The notes under the pieces are model-generated. The model had not been told where the DNA came from. It searched no databases and saw only the letters and a list, made by a program, of their open reading frames with translations. A program made the position numbers and the translations under genes. This document shows positions 15,355 through 24,160 of a DNA stretch of 38,387 nucleotides, one piece after another; position 1 is the first letter of the stretch, and each line of letters begins with the position of its first letter. This DNA comes from an uncultured Corynebacterium sp. (lineage in GTDB: Bacteria > Actinomycetota > Actinomycetes > Mycobacteriales > Mycobacteriaceae): assembly GCA_946223355.1 (NCBI GenBank), contig CAMIPB010000022.1, positions 1 to 38,387 on the forward strand, written 5' to 3'.

Positions 15355-15567
15355 CTAAATTTCCTTTAGATCCAACAACGCGTCTCCGCCTGACACGGGG
15401 CTAAAATCTTCCTGGATCAGCTCCCCTACACGTCCAGGCCCGGGCGCTACCACTGGTGCTTCCAGCTTGGTGGCCTCCACCGTGGCTAAAGTTTGCCCGA
15501 GGGTGACTTCGACGCCGGTTTGAACGTGGTATCGCACAATTCCGGCGAAAGGAGCGTGAATTTCCAT
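15355..15567 (-). CDS. Free-standing biotinyl/lipoyl-domain protein
   Basis: A 70-residue protein that is only a biotinyl domain: MEIHAPFAGIVRYHV, a central VEATKLEAPVVAP with the modifiable Lys34 (usually xMKM, here TKLE), and a closing hairpin ending in GDALLDL. It should be a swinging-arm carrier for a biotin-dependent carboxylase, or a remnant of one. No carboxylase subunit lies in the window. In M. tuberculosis the pyruvate carboxylase gene pca stands next to the rsmD homologue, so this could be the surviving carrier domain of that gene. The ATG at 15565-15567 has AAGGTG 6 bases upstream; a GTG three codons earlier is possible. The 10-base AAAACCTAAC occurs twice in the gap to recG. Confidence 0.8.
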   Translation of the reverse strand: MEIHAPFAGIVRYHVQTGVEVTLGQTLATVEATKLEAPVVAPGPGRVGELIQEDFSPVSGGDALLDLKEI

Positions 15568-15604
15568 GGCTTTCACCTTACCTTGTTAGGTTTTGGGTTA
15601 GGTT

Positions 15605-17740
15605 TTAGCTCTTTTCTAAGTAGTCCTGCTTGTCCTCGCTGAAGTCTGCGACGAGACTGTGCGCGCGTTTTTTGTCTGCAGCGACAATGCGGTGGGCAGT
15701 CTCATGTGCCTTGGCAATTAAGGCTTCATCGGTACGAAGGTTCAACAATTTAAGCGTCCGCCTGGTTCCGGATTGCGCTGTGCCCAGCACGTCGCCTTCT
15801 TGACGTTGCGCAAGATCCAGTTCCGCAAGTTCGAATCCATCAGATGTTTCTGCAATCTGCTTGATGCGGTTAAAGCTCGGGTGGCCTTCGGCAGCCAATG
15901 TATGAAATAGACAAAGCGACGCGTTTCCTCCACGTCCAACTCGTCCGCGAAGCTGGTGCAATTGCGATACTCCAAATTGTTCCGATTCTCTGATCATCAT
16001 CACCGTCGCGTTGGGCACATCCACGCCAACCTCAATGACCGTGGTTGCGACAAGAACGTCGTACTCGTGCCGTGCAAATGCAGACATTACTTCGTCTTTG
16101 TTATCCATTCGGCCATGTAGCACAGCGATGCGAGTATCGTGCAACGGGCCATTAGCCAAGTAGTGCGCCACTTCATCAACACCACCCTCGCCGTCAATCC
16201 GCGGGCATACAATGAATGCTTGCCGCCCGAGCGTCACTTCTTCCCCGATGCGCTCCCACGCTCTATTTACCCAAGCCTCTTTGTATTCGGGGACGAGAGC
16301 TGATTGAATAGGTTTTCTGCCGCCAGGGAGCTCTCGCAAGGTAGATACCGCGAGATCCCCAAACACCGTCATTGCAATGGTGCGTGGAATTGGCGTGGCT
16401 GTCATCACCAAGAGATGCGGAGTGAGCTCACCTAAGGATTTATCGCGCAACCTGTCGCGTTGTTCCACACCAAATCTGTGCTGCTCGTCTACAACAACCA
16501 GGCCTAGATTAAAAAACTCAACAGAGTCTTGAATAAGCGCATGGGTGCCTACAACAATGTGTGCCTCACCTGAAACGATGTCGAGCAAGGCTTGACGCCT
16601 GTCAGCAGTCTTGAGCGCCCCGGTTAGTAAGACCACATTGACACCAGTAGGTACCTGGGCTGCTATCGACGCCGCGTGTTGAGCCGCGAGAACTTCCGTG
16701 GGTGCCAAAAGCGCAGCTTGTGCCCCGGCGTCTACGGCTAACAACATCGCCAATGTGGCAACAATGGTCTTGCCGGATCCCACCTCACCTTGAAGTAGCC
16801 GAGACATCGGTGTCTGCGTGCTAACGTCCCGAACAATATCTTCTACAACTATCGCTTGCCCCTTGGTCAAAGCGAAGGGAAGATTGTCCAACATCGCAGC
16901 GCGAAAAGCATCCGAACGTGGCGGTAAGGGAGGGGCTATCCGCGCGGACGCATCACTGCGGCGGATCTCCATAACCGTTGCTACGGCGAGGGCCTCGTTG
17001 AATTTCAACCTATCCAGCGCGGCTTGTGGGCCACTTTCCGGTGGGTGGTGAACCTCGCGTATAGCTGCATCTAAACTCAGGAACTCTGGTGGAATCTCAC
17101 CTGCGACTGGGTCCTCAACAGGTGGCAGTGAATCCACTACTGCGTTAATCGCACCCATTAGGCGCCATGAAGTGACGTTTTTGGTTGCGGGATAAATGGG
17201 CAACCACTCGCGGTCATACAGAATATCTTCCAATGCACCGTACTCAGCAAGGTTGCGCAGGCTGCCACTGGATTTTACTTTCCCCGGGCCTTTTCCTGGG
17301 GTTGGGCCTTCTGGATCTGCAAGGACGAAAAAGTCTGGATGTTGCAGCTGGGCGTTGCCTCGAAAAAACTTCACCTTGCCAGAAAACATCGCACGAGTTC
17401 CCGCGCGGAGGGCACGCTGGGCCCACGGTGAATTGAAGAAGCTTACTTCAATGCCGTTATCGAGGACCACTGTGAAAATCTCGAGTTGGTTACTTCCTCG
17501 GCGTGCTCCACGGCGTCCGGTAAAACGAGTACGCGTGTGAGCCACCACTCCCACGACGGTAACAATGTCACCTTCTTGCGCTCCGTCCAAGTCAAGACCT
17601 AATCCGTGACGAACATACTTCCGCGGATAGTGCTGCAAGAGTTCATCGCAGGTTACGTACCCAAGTGCCTTTTTAATGGCGGCTGCTTCCTTTTCTGGGA
17701 GTACTTCCGCGAGACGTCGGGTATCGTGCCAGCCCAACAT
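15605..17740 (-). CDS. recG: ATP-dependent DNA helicase RecG
   Basis: A 711-residue superfamily 2 helicase that remodels stalled forks and branched DNA. The N-terminal wedge (OB-fold) domain is at about 50-145, including GDIVTVVGVV. Helicase motifs follow: Walker A GEVGSGKT (318-325), DEQH (418-421) followed by RFGVEQR, MTATPIPRT, ATTVIEVGVDVPNATVMMI and QLRGRVGRG. GTAQSG near the C-terminus is the RecG wedge-contact region. Its start directly abuts the stop of the DAK2 gene (TAA then ATG), so the two are co-translated. Length is close to family norms. Confidence 0.96.
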   Translation of the reverse strand: MLGWHDTRRLAEVLPEKEAAAIKKALGYVTCDELLQHYPRKYVRHGLGLDLDGAQEGDIVTVVGVVAHTRTRFTGRRGARRGSNQLEIFTVVLDNGIEVSFFNSPWAQRALRAGTRAMFSGKVKFFRGNAQLQHPDFFVLADPEGPTPGKGPGKVKSSGSLRNLAEYGALEDILYDREWLPIYPATKNVTSWRLMGAINAVVDSLPPVEDPVAGEIPPEFLSLDAAIREVHHPPESGPQAALDRLKFNEALAVATVMEIRRSDASARIAPPLPPRSDAFRAAMLDNLPFALTKGQAIVVEDIVRDVSTQTPMSRLLQGEVGSGKTIVATLAMLLAVDAGAQAALLAPTEVLAAQHAASIAAQVPTGVNVVLLTGALKTADRRQALLDIVSGEAHIVVGTHALIQDSVEFFNLGLVVVDEQHRFGVEQRDRLRDKSLGELTPHLLVMTATPIPRTIAMTVFGDLAVSTLRELPGGRKPIQSALVPEYKEAWVNRAWERIGEEVTLGRQAFIVCPRIDGEGGVDEVAHYLANGPLHDTRIAVLHGRMDNKDEVMSAFARHEYDVLVATTVIEVGVDVPNATVMMIRESEQFGVSQLHQLRGRVGRGGNASLCLFHTLAAEGHPSFNRIKQIAETSDGFELAELDLAQRQEGDVLGTAQSGTRRTLKLLNLRTDEALIAKAHETAHRIVAADKKRAHSLVADFSEDKQDYLEKS

Positions 17741-19276
17741 TTATTCCACGCCGATCTCAGTTGGAATGCCGTGAACTGGGACAACCATAACGTCGATGTC
17801 ACTACGCAAACCACTGACGAGATTGAGCCTCTCGCTAAGCCGTTGTGCATCAATACTAATAGAAGTCAAAATGGTGACTTGTTCTCCGCCCTGAGCTAGT
17901 TCATCCAGGCAAGCAGAGACAATGGCATCTTCTGTTTCTTCACCAGGGCGCACCACGCGCATGGCACTTACTGCCTCCACCATGCTTGCCTTGGGGTTCT
18001 GCGCACGGGGAGAATAAACAGACAACGCTGCAACACCCGCGACCAGGGAACCAGTTCGTACGACCGTGGCGGGTGTAGAAGTCTCAAAGGAATCTACATC
18101 AGCAAGTTGTCCATTGGGTAGCACGAGGTCAGACGCGCTCAAATTCATGCCGTGAGTTCGCTCTCTAAAAGCCTCCAGGCTGGAACAGACAATAGCTCCA
18201 GCCTCACTGTATAGATCTGCGATTTCTCCTTGGGGAGCAAAAGCAAAAATATACGGACCTTGTTCTAAAGCACTCGGTGGTTCTGTGCCTGGAAGTGGTA
18301 GCACTTCCAGGCGCAGGTCGGAGACCTCGCCTAAAGCATAGGCTGTCTCAATGACCAAGCCACCTTGCTGGGTATGTATATGCACCTGACATGTACCAGA
18401 GTCTTCTGCTTCGTCCTCGATAAAAACCAAGCTGTTTCCGAGCGCTTTCAGCGCATCTTTTAATTGTGCAGCCTTTCCCTTAAAGGCAAACACGATTTCA
18501 ATTTCTGCCGGGACACTGGGATGACGTGTAGTCAAGTGCTGAGAAGGCTCCGAAGTTTTGTTTTTGCGGGTTTCTCCTCCCTGCTTTTCTGCCAAAATAT
18601 CGCGAAGAGCAGACACAACTATGACATACCCTGTGGCACCCGCGTCTACGACACCGGCGTGTTTCAGTGCTTCAAGCTGGTTGGTGGTCTCAGACAACGC
18701 CAACTTTGCGGCATCAACGGACGCATTGACGACGTCGATAAGCTCGGCAGCAGGGTGACGTTGCGTGAACAGATGAGCAGCCTGTGCAGATTCACGCAAA
18801 ACCGTAAGCACTGTGCCTTCCACAGGCTCAGCAATTGCGGTCTCCACGAGATGAACCGCCGACTCTAGAGCAGCTACAAACGCCGCGGCGTCTAATTCAT
18901 CATCATCGTTCGCAGAAACGGCTACACCTCGCAAGACTTGGCTGAGAACCATTCCGGAATTCCCGCGCGCTCCCCGCACACTACCCACTGCTAATGCCTG
19001 GGATATTGGAGAGTTTTGGGCCCGGGCGGACTCAACCTCAGCTACAGCTGATTCCATCGTGTACAGCAGGTTGGATCCGGTGTCAGAATCCGCAATTGGA
19101 AATACATTGAGGGAATTGATGTGGTCACGAGATGCGCGAAGATCCTCAACACAACGATGTGCCCACGCAGACATGGCATCGGCGTCAACCACCGATGCCC
19201 CAGCCTTACGTTGTCTACTGCTGTGTGCTTTACCGTGTTGTGGTGCAGCACTAGCGGCGGGAACTGTTGCGGACAT
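17741..19276 (-). CDS. DAK2 (DhaL)-domain protein, FakA/YloV-like
   Basis: A 511-residue protein. The N-terminal DhaL-type ATP-binding domain (about 33-225) has NVFPIADSDTGSNL and VRGARGNSGMVLSQ. A middle region and a C-terminal DegV-like half (about 300-511) resemble Bacillus YloV and Staphylococcus FakA, the ATP-binding half of fatty-acid kinase. FakA needs a FakB partner, which is not in the window. The phosphate-binding motif reads IADSDTGSN (61-69) where kinases have PDGDTGTN, so activity is not certain. The ATG 19274-19276 is 10 bases after the ung stop. TAAGAT 7 bases upstream could be a -10 for a leaderless transcript. The recG-DAK2 pairing is shared with mycobacteria. Confidence 0.85.
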   Translation of the reverse strand: MSATVPAASAAPQHGKAHSSRQRKAGASVVDADAMSAWAHRCVEDLRASRDHINSLNVFPIADSDTGSNLLYTMESAVAEVESARAQNSPISQALAVGSVRGARGNSGMVLSQVLRGVAVSANDDDELDAAAFVAALESAVHLVETAIAEPVEGTVLTVLRESAQAAHLFTQRHPAAELIDVVNASVDAAKLALSETTNQLEALKHAGVVDAGATGYVIVVSALRDILAEKQGGETRKNKTSEPSQHLTTRHPSVPAEIEIVFAFKGKAAQLKDALKALGNSLVFIEDEAEDSGTCQVHIHTQQGGLVIETAYALGEVSDLRLEVLPLPGTEPPSALEQGPYIFAFAPQGEIADLYSEAGAIVCSSLEAFRERTHGMNLSASDLVLPNGQLADVDSFETSTPATVVRTGSLVAGVAALSVYSPRAQNPKASMVEAVSAMRVVRPGEETEDAIVSACLDELAQGGEQVTILTSISIDAQRLSERLNLVSGLRSDIDVMVVPVHGIPTEIGVE

Positions 19277-19286
19277 GACCGTTATC

Positions 19287-19973
19287 TTACAACCGCCAAT
19301 CAATTGGGGACACATCAACCGAAAGCAGATGCTCATTGACCTGCGAAAAAGGTTTTGAACCAAAGAACCCACGATAGGCCGACAGAGGCGACGGATGCGG
19401 GCTAGCCACTTGAAATGCGTGAGGGAGTAATTCTCCAGCTTTTTGAGCGTCTTTGCCCCATAAGATAGCGGACAGACCTGGGTTATGCCCTGTAGCTACT
19501 CGCCTATCGAGCACCCTCAGGATTTCGGCGGTAACCTCCTCCCAGCCAATTCCCCTGTGGGATCCTGCCTTGCCTGGCTCGACGGTGAGTACACGGTTGA
19601 GAAGAAGCACACCTTGCTTCTCCCATGCGGTGAGATCTCCATCAGTTGGAGACAAAACGCCAACATCGGTCAGTAATTCTTTGTGTATGTTGCGCAAAGA
19701 CTTTGGAGCCGAAACCCCCGGCGCAGTCGAAAAAGCCAGTCCCATTGGGTGTCCCGGCGTAGGGTACGGATCTTGTCCCAAAATGACCACCCGAACCTGG
19801 TCAATAGGCACACTTAACGCCCTAAACACCTGCTCAGGACTCGGAAGAAACTCGCGTCCATCTAAAAAGTCGATGATCCTCGGCAGCTGCTCCTCTATTA
19901 CCGGCTGCAATTCTTCTATCCAGCTCGCGTGAATTGGACGCTCGAGTATTTGTCTCACGAGTAGCTGCTCCAT
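19287..19973 (-). CDS. ung: Uracil-DNA glycosylase
   Basis: A 228-residue family 1 uracil-DNA glycosylase, which starts repair of deaminated cytosine. The water-activating motif GQDPYPTPGHPMGLAFS has catalytic Asp68. LLLNRVLTVEPGKAGSHRG carries the uracil-binding Asn. HPSPLSAYRGFFG contains the conserved His193 and DNA-intercalating loop. The start overlaps the thiL 3' end by 19 bases, implying one transcript thiL-ung-DAK2-recG. Confidence 0.97.
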   Translation of the reverse strand: MEQLLVRQILERPIHASWIEELQPVIEEQLPRIIDFLDGREFLPSPEQVFRALSVPIDQVRVVILGQDPYPTPGHPMGLAFSTAPGVSAPKSLRNIHKELLTDVGVLSPTDGDLTAWEKQGVLLLNRVLTVEPGKAGSHRGIGWEEVTAEILRVLDRRVATGHNPGLSAILWGKDAQKAGELLPHAFQVASPHPSPLSAYRGFFGSKPFSQVNEHLLSVDVSPIDWRL

Positions 19974-20923
19974 CCCGCGGAGTAGTCAGGTGTGTTGCCG
20001 TCGATCGTCACATTGGCACCTTTAATAACAGAGCCAATAGTTCTAAATCCGCTGGCAATTTCCTTTTCAGTCGTGGCAATTAACGTGTGGTCTTCCCCGC
20101 CCGACAAAATCCATCGCCACGGGTCCTCTCCCACAAATTCGGCGGCCTTACTTAAAAGCTCATCAGGAGCGATGGCTTCCGAATCCACATTGATCCCCAC
20201 TGCTGAACGACGACAGATGGTTGCAAGGTCAGCGACCAAACCATCCGAATTATCCGTCATGCACGTTGCACCCGTTGCGCGTGCGACAATACCGCGTCCA
20301 GGTTCTAGGTGAGGCATCACATGCGCTTCAACAAGTGGAGTAAACTGCTCAGGAACTTTTTCCCGGCCACAGTGTGACAGCAACGCAAGGCCAGCGGCAG
20401 AATAACCGATCTTGCCATGTGCAATGATTTTCTGTCCCGTTCGAGCAGCATCCAGAGTCAGTGCGGGACGCGAGCCACCAAGGCTGCCCAACGCGGTGAC
20501 TGTGACAACGAGCTGCGGGGATTGGGTCAAATCACCACCGACGAGTTGTGCAGAGTACTGCTTACAACGCTGTCCAATGCCCAACGCAAGTTGCCTCACA
20601 AAGCCCACTGGCGTGTCCCCCGGGGCCGCGATGGACAAAACAGCCGCTACAGGGCGCGCTCCCATAGCCTCAACATCAGCAAAGTTCTGGACGATCGCCT
20701 TATGCCCCACCTCATGAGGTTTAGACCACTCAAACCGAAAGTGACGTCCCTCCACCAAGGAATCAGTAGTCACAACTGTCCGGGAATTCGGTTCAGCTGG
20801 ATAAAGCACCGCGGCATCATCGCCATTCAAGTTGCTCGGCGCAGCGGCAATTATCTCTTGAACAACCTGGCGCTCCCCTAGTTCCGCCAAGGTCGGACTT
20901 GAGTCTATCGGGAAATCCTGCAC
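19955..20923 (-). CDS. thiL: Thiamine-monophosphate kinase
   Basis: A 322-residue enzyme of the PurM/ThiL fold that phosphorylates thiamine phosphate to thiamine diphosphate, the cofactor used by IlvB further along. Diagnostic blocks are NGDDAAVLYP, VVTTDSLVEGRHFRF, GHKAIVQNFADVEAMGA, LVGGDLTQSP, DNSDGLVADL and ILSGGEDHTLIAT. The start is GTG 20921-20923, the only good start before the conserved region; AAAGG lies 10 bases upstream. The frame stays open upstream but would overlap the divergent DUF3515 gene. It is likely the first gene of the thiL-ung-DAK2-recG run. Confidence 0.94.
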   Translation of the reverse strand: MQDFPIDSSPTLAELGERQVVQEIIAAAPSNLNGDDAAVLYPAEPNSRTVVTTDSLVEGRHFRFEWSKPHEVGHKAIVQNFADVEAMGARPVAAVLSIAAPGDTPVGFVRQLALGIGQRCKQYSAQLVGGDLTQSPQLVVTVTALGSLGGSRPALTLDAARTGQKIIAHGKIGYSAAGLALLSHCGREKVPEQFTPLVEAHVMPHLEPGRGIVARATGATCMTDNSDGLVADLATICRRSAVGINVDSEAIAPDELLSKAAEFVGEDPWRWILSGGEDHTLIATTEKEIASGFRTIGSVIKGANVTIDGNTPDYSAGWSSYS

Positions 20924-20978
20924 GGTTAGCGCGCCTTTCTTGCAGTGAGACTGGGGGCATGGATTAACATAGGACGCT

Positions 20979-21920
20979 ATGAACGACAACAGCCAATTTA
21001 ACCGCACGCTCGTATTTGTCTCACTTGGGCTCGCAGTAGCGTTGGTTGTTGCCGTCCTTATCGGTTCCAGATTCTATTACACCACCGTTGCACAGGCTCC
21101 CGTTGCGGTCAGCCCTGTGGACTCACCCGAGGCAGAGTCCACGAAGTGTAATGAACTTCTGGACGCCCTGCCCAACAATTTCATGGGTGCGCGCCGTGCT
21201 GAGATCGCGGAACCAGCTCCGAAAGGGGTGGCAGCATGGCGCGATGCGCAAACCGACAACGACGTCACTCTCCGTTGCGGCGTACGTTTGCCGTATCAAT
21301 ACACCGATTATTCTGTGCTCACCGAACTGCCGCAGACCGGATCTTCCTGGCTAAAGGTTAAGGACCAGACTCCAGGTTCAAACCTCACCACCTGGTATTC
21401 GGTGGAAACTGCACCAACAGTAGCTGTCACCAGCTCTGGTGATGCTGCTCCGGACAATCTAGATCTAACCACGCTCGCAGCCCCCGTGGCCAAGGCTTTC
21501 CCCGCACCATTGTCTACGTTGAAGTCAGCCACGCTTGATTCAAAAGGTGAAAGTGCCTGCGCTTCGCTCGACGAAGATCTACCAACAGAGCTGGGTGAAG
21601 GTTACACAGCTCAAGCAAACGCGCAGGACTCTTCTAACGGCGCATTCACTCGTGTTTGGGCTGGCGAAGGACTAGAGCCCGTAGTCCTACGATGTGGCGT
21701 GCAACCACCGGAGAACTACCGTGCTGGAGAAAAGCTCCAGCAAATCAATGAAGTTCCGTGGTTTCAAGACACCACCCTGGCGGAGGGCACGACTGCTGGA
21801 ACCTGGTTTGCTTTGGGACGTAGCGTAGACATCGCTGTCTCGACGCCTCAGTCAGCAGCCGAAAAAGTACTTCCGCAACTGACGCAAGTGATCAGCTCTG
21901 CAACGCCTGAGCAATCATGA
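20979..21920 (+). CDS. Membrane-anchored DUF3515 protein with two tandem repeats
   Basis: A 313-residue protein with an N-terminal membrane anchor (about 11-29) and the rest outside. Two homologous units follow, about 57-178 and 194-308. Each begins with Cys and a short LP segment (CNELLDALP and CASLDEDLP), contains LRCGV..P..Y (Cys100 and Cys239), an L..I/L....W strand and a TTWYSV or GTWFAL strand, and ends in an Ala/Pro-rich helix. The cysteines can pair within each unit. DUF3515 proteins are actinobacterial envelope proteins of unknown role (Rv2980 in M. tuberculosis, also beside ddl). The 3' end overlaps ddl by 29 bases in opposite orientation. Confidence 0.82.
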   Translation: MNDNSQFNRTLVFVSLGLAVALVVAVLIGSRFYYTTVAQAPVAVSPVDSPEAESTKCNELLDALPNNFMGARRAEIAEPAPKGVAAWRDAQTDNDVTLRCGVRLPYQYTDYSVLTELPQTGSSWLKVKDQTPGSNLTTWYSVETAPTVAVTSSGDAAPDNLDLTTLAAPVAKAFPAPLSTLKSATLDSKGESACASLDEDLPTELGEGYTAQANAQDSSNGAFTRVWAGEGLEPVVLRCGVQPPENYRAGEKLQQINEVPWFQDTTLAEGTTAGTWFALGRSVDIAVSTPQSAAEKVLPQLTQVISSATPEQS

Positions 21921-22953
21921 CGTCGAGAAGCTCCTGATAAGGCACACCTGTTGCCTTAAATACCTGCGGGTACATCGATATCGGAGTGAAACCAGGCATT
22001 GTGTTGATCTCATTGAGTTTCGGGCCTTCCTCTGTGACAAAGAAGTCCACCCGTGCTAGCCCTTCACAGTCCAGCGCGCGGAACGTCTCAATGGCCATTT
22101 CCTTTAACTGCGAAATTAGGGGCGCTTCATAAGGAGCAGGAATAGTTGGTGTCACTACATTGTCTAAGTACTTGGTTTCGAATCCGTAGAAGCCTTCATC
22201 AGATGCTTCGGTGTTATTGAGCTTGGCGGGCATGGACGCCAAGAGAGAACCATCCGGGTATTGAAGCACACCAACCTCCACTTCATCACCCACCAATTCA
22301 GCCTCGACGATGACTTTGGAGTCTGACTCTCGAGCAGCCCGCACCGCCTCCGGAAGATCCTCCCATCGGCTTACCTTGGACACGCCTATCGACGACCCAC
22401 CACGGGCAGGCTTAACAAAAACCGGCAGGCCGAGCTCCGCTTGCTCAGCGGCCGTTAGCTCGTCGCGGTCTCGCAACATAACCTCAGGCGTAACCGGAAG
22501 CCCTTCAGCTACCATAAGTTTCTTAGTAAATTCCTTGTCCATTCCCGCTGCCGAGGACAAAACGCCGGTACCTACATATGGGATTTGAGACAATTCAAAC
22601 AACCCCTGTACGGTCCCATCTTCACCGAAACGGCCGTGCAAAACTGGGAAAATAACATCTGCCACCGCATGCAATTTGCCGGTGGTGGTGTTGTAAAAGT
22701 GCCCTTTGGTTGATGGATTGAGCGACAGAGCCAGCTCATCGCCCAACGCGACTTCTGGCAAAGTGCGGTCTACAATTTCCAAACCAGAGGTTATGCCAGG
22801 AGTCCAGGCGCCGTCGCGGGTGATCCCCACAGGAATCACCTCGTATTTGTCCCTATCTAGGTTGGCCATGATAGCTCCTGCGGAGACACAGGAGACGGAA
22901 TGCTCGGTGGATTGGCCACCATAGACGACTGCGACGCGAATCTTATTGCTCAT
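21892..22953 (-). CDS. ddl: D-alanine--D-alanine ligase
   Basis: A 353-residue ATP-grasp ligase making D-Ala-D-Ala for peptidoglycan. The N-terminal motif YGGQSTEHSVS (11-21) is typical. LPVFVKPARGGSSIGVSKV is the ATP-grasp lid region. EGLARVDFFVTEEGPKLNEINTMPGFTPISMYP is the metal- and substrate-binding end. It follows gpsA by 17 bases, as in mycobacteria, and its 3' end overlaps the convergent DUF3515 gene. Confidence 0.97.
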   Translation of the reverse strand: MSNKIRVAVVYGGQSTEHSVSCVSAGAIMANLDRDKYEVIPVGITRDGAWTPGITSGLEIVDRTLPEVALGDELALSLNPSTKGHFYNTTTGKLHAVADVIFPVLHGRFGEDGTVQGLFELSQIPYVGTGVLSSAAGMDKEFTKKLMVAEGLPVTPEVMLRDRDELTAAEQAELGLPVFVKPARGGSSIGVSKVSRWEDLPEAVRAARESDSKVIVEAELVGDEVEVGVLQYPDGSLLASMPAKLNNTEASDEGFYGFETKYLDNVVTPTIPAPYEAPLISQLKEMAIETFRALDCEGLARVDFFVTEEGPKLNEINTMPGFTPISMYPQVFKATGVPYQELLDVMIAQALQS

Positions 22954-22970
22954 TTGAGCAATACTACCGG

Positions 22971-24011
22971 CTAGCTTTCTCCATTTCGGTGAGGAACCTC
23001 GGATTTTTTAGAACGGCCCATCAGGGCGACAATCATCTCATCAACAGCCACACCTTCATGGCATACTCCATAAACAGCCTGTGTGATGGGCATATCAACA
23101 CCATTTTGCTGGGCTAGGCTGAAAATGGACTGCGAGGAGGTAACACCTTCAGCTACTTGGCCATTGGTGGAATTGGTGGCTTCTTCCATGGTGTCACCCC
23201 GGCCTAGTCGGTAGCCGAAAGTACGGTTGCGGGACAGTGTGGAAGAACACGTAGCAACCAAATCGCCTAAACCAGCCAATCCTGACATGGTTCGAGGGTC
23301 CGCCCCCAATGCCATAGCTAGACGGGTAATCTCCGCTAAACCGCGGGTGATAATCGTAGCCATCGTGTTATTGCCCAACCCTTTACCGGATGCCATGCCA
23401 CAGGCCAGGGCGATAACATTTTTGCACGCACCGCCAATTTCCGCTCCGACAACGTCAGTGTTGGTATACGGGCGCAAATAGTGCGTTGCCACTGCTGACT
23501 GGATTTTCTTCGCGCGCTGTTCATCTACACACGCAATAACCGTTGCAGAAGGCTGTTCCTCAGCGATTTCTCGCGCCAAGTTAGGTCCAGAGATTACTGC
23601 CACTCGCTCTGTCGCAACACCCGTAACCTTAATAATGACTTCACTCATGCGATCCAGAGTGTCTCGCTCCACGCCTTTGGAAATGGATACCAGCGTCGCC
23701 TCTGCCGGAATAAGTTCCTTCCAAGCCGACAAATTACTGCGCAGAGTTTGCGAAGGAACCGCGCACACCACGATGTCTGCACCGTCGAGCGCCTGCGGCA
23801 CGGATGTAGTGCAAACTATCGTGCCTGGCAACTCAATTTCTGGCAGGTAGTCCGGGTTACGACGTTGCGTGTTGATGCTTTCTGCCAACTCCGCCCGACG
23901 TGCCCACAGCTTCACGGAGTTTCCCGCATCAGCAAAGACTTTTGCCAAAGTGGTTCCCCACGAACCCGCACCCATAACGGTCACCTGTGCCACTCGCCCA
24001 CTCCTCGCCAT
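22971..24011 (-). CDS. gpsA: Glycerol-3-phosphate dehydrogenase [NAD(P)+]
   Basis: A 346-residue enzyme reducing dihydroxyacetone phosphate to sn-glycerol 3-phosphate for phospholipid synthesis. The Rossmann motif is GAGSWG (14-19). ISKGVE, ISGPNLAREIA, IGGACKNVIALACGM (active-site Lys) and GLAGLGDLVATCSS are family hallmarks. The ATG 24009-24011 has a short AGGG upstream. Transcribed with ddl, and divergent from mutT1 across a 149-bp spacer. Confidence 0.97.
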   Translation of the reverse strand: MARSGRVAQVTVMGAGSWGTTLAKVFADAGNSVKLWARRAELAESINTQRRNPDYLPEIELPGTIVCTTSVPQALDGADIVVCAVPSQTLRSNLSAWKELIPAEATLVSISKGVERDTLDRMSEVIIKVTGVATERVAVISGPNLAREIAEEQPSATVIACVDEQRAKKIQSAVATHYLRPYTNTDVVGAEIGGACKNVIALACGMASGKGLGNNTMATIITRGLAEITRLAMALGADPRTMSGLAGLGDLVATCSSTLSRNRTFGYRLGRGDTMEEATNSTNGQVAEGVTSSQSIFSLAQQNGVDMPITQAVYGVCHEGVAVDEMIVALMGRSKKSEVPHRNGES

Positions 24012-24015
24012 ATCC

Positions 24016-24073
24016 CTGTGTCAGCGTCAGTTGCTGTCCGTACACTTCGTTCGTCGTACAGCTTATGACACAG
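24016..24073. promoter_or_regulatory. Inverted repeat in the gpsA/mutT1 divergent promoter region
   Basis: CTGTGTCA (24016-24023) recurs inverted as TGACACAG (24066-24073), 42 bases apart. Between them is a smaller GTAC...GTAC pair. The block sits against the gpsA start. It could be a regulator site or part of the gpsA 5' leader. A TAAAAT box near 24113 may be the mutT1 -10. Confidence 0.3.
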
Positions 24074-24160
24074 CGTTACTATCCGTCACCTCAGCACGAA
24101 CACCACAACACGATAAAATAGAGAAAACTTTCTATTCAACCCACTACCGTCAGGAGCACC

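Noticed and set aside
20924..21007. Upstream extension of thiL
   Set aside because: It would overlap the divergent DUF3515 gene and its promoter, and ThiL homology starts after the GTG.
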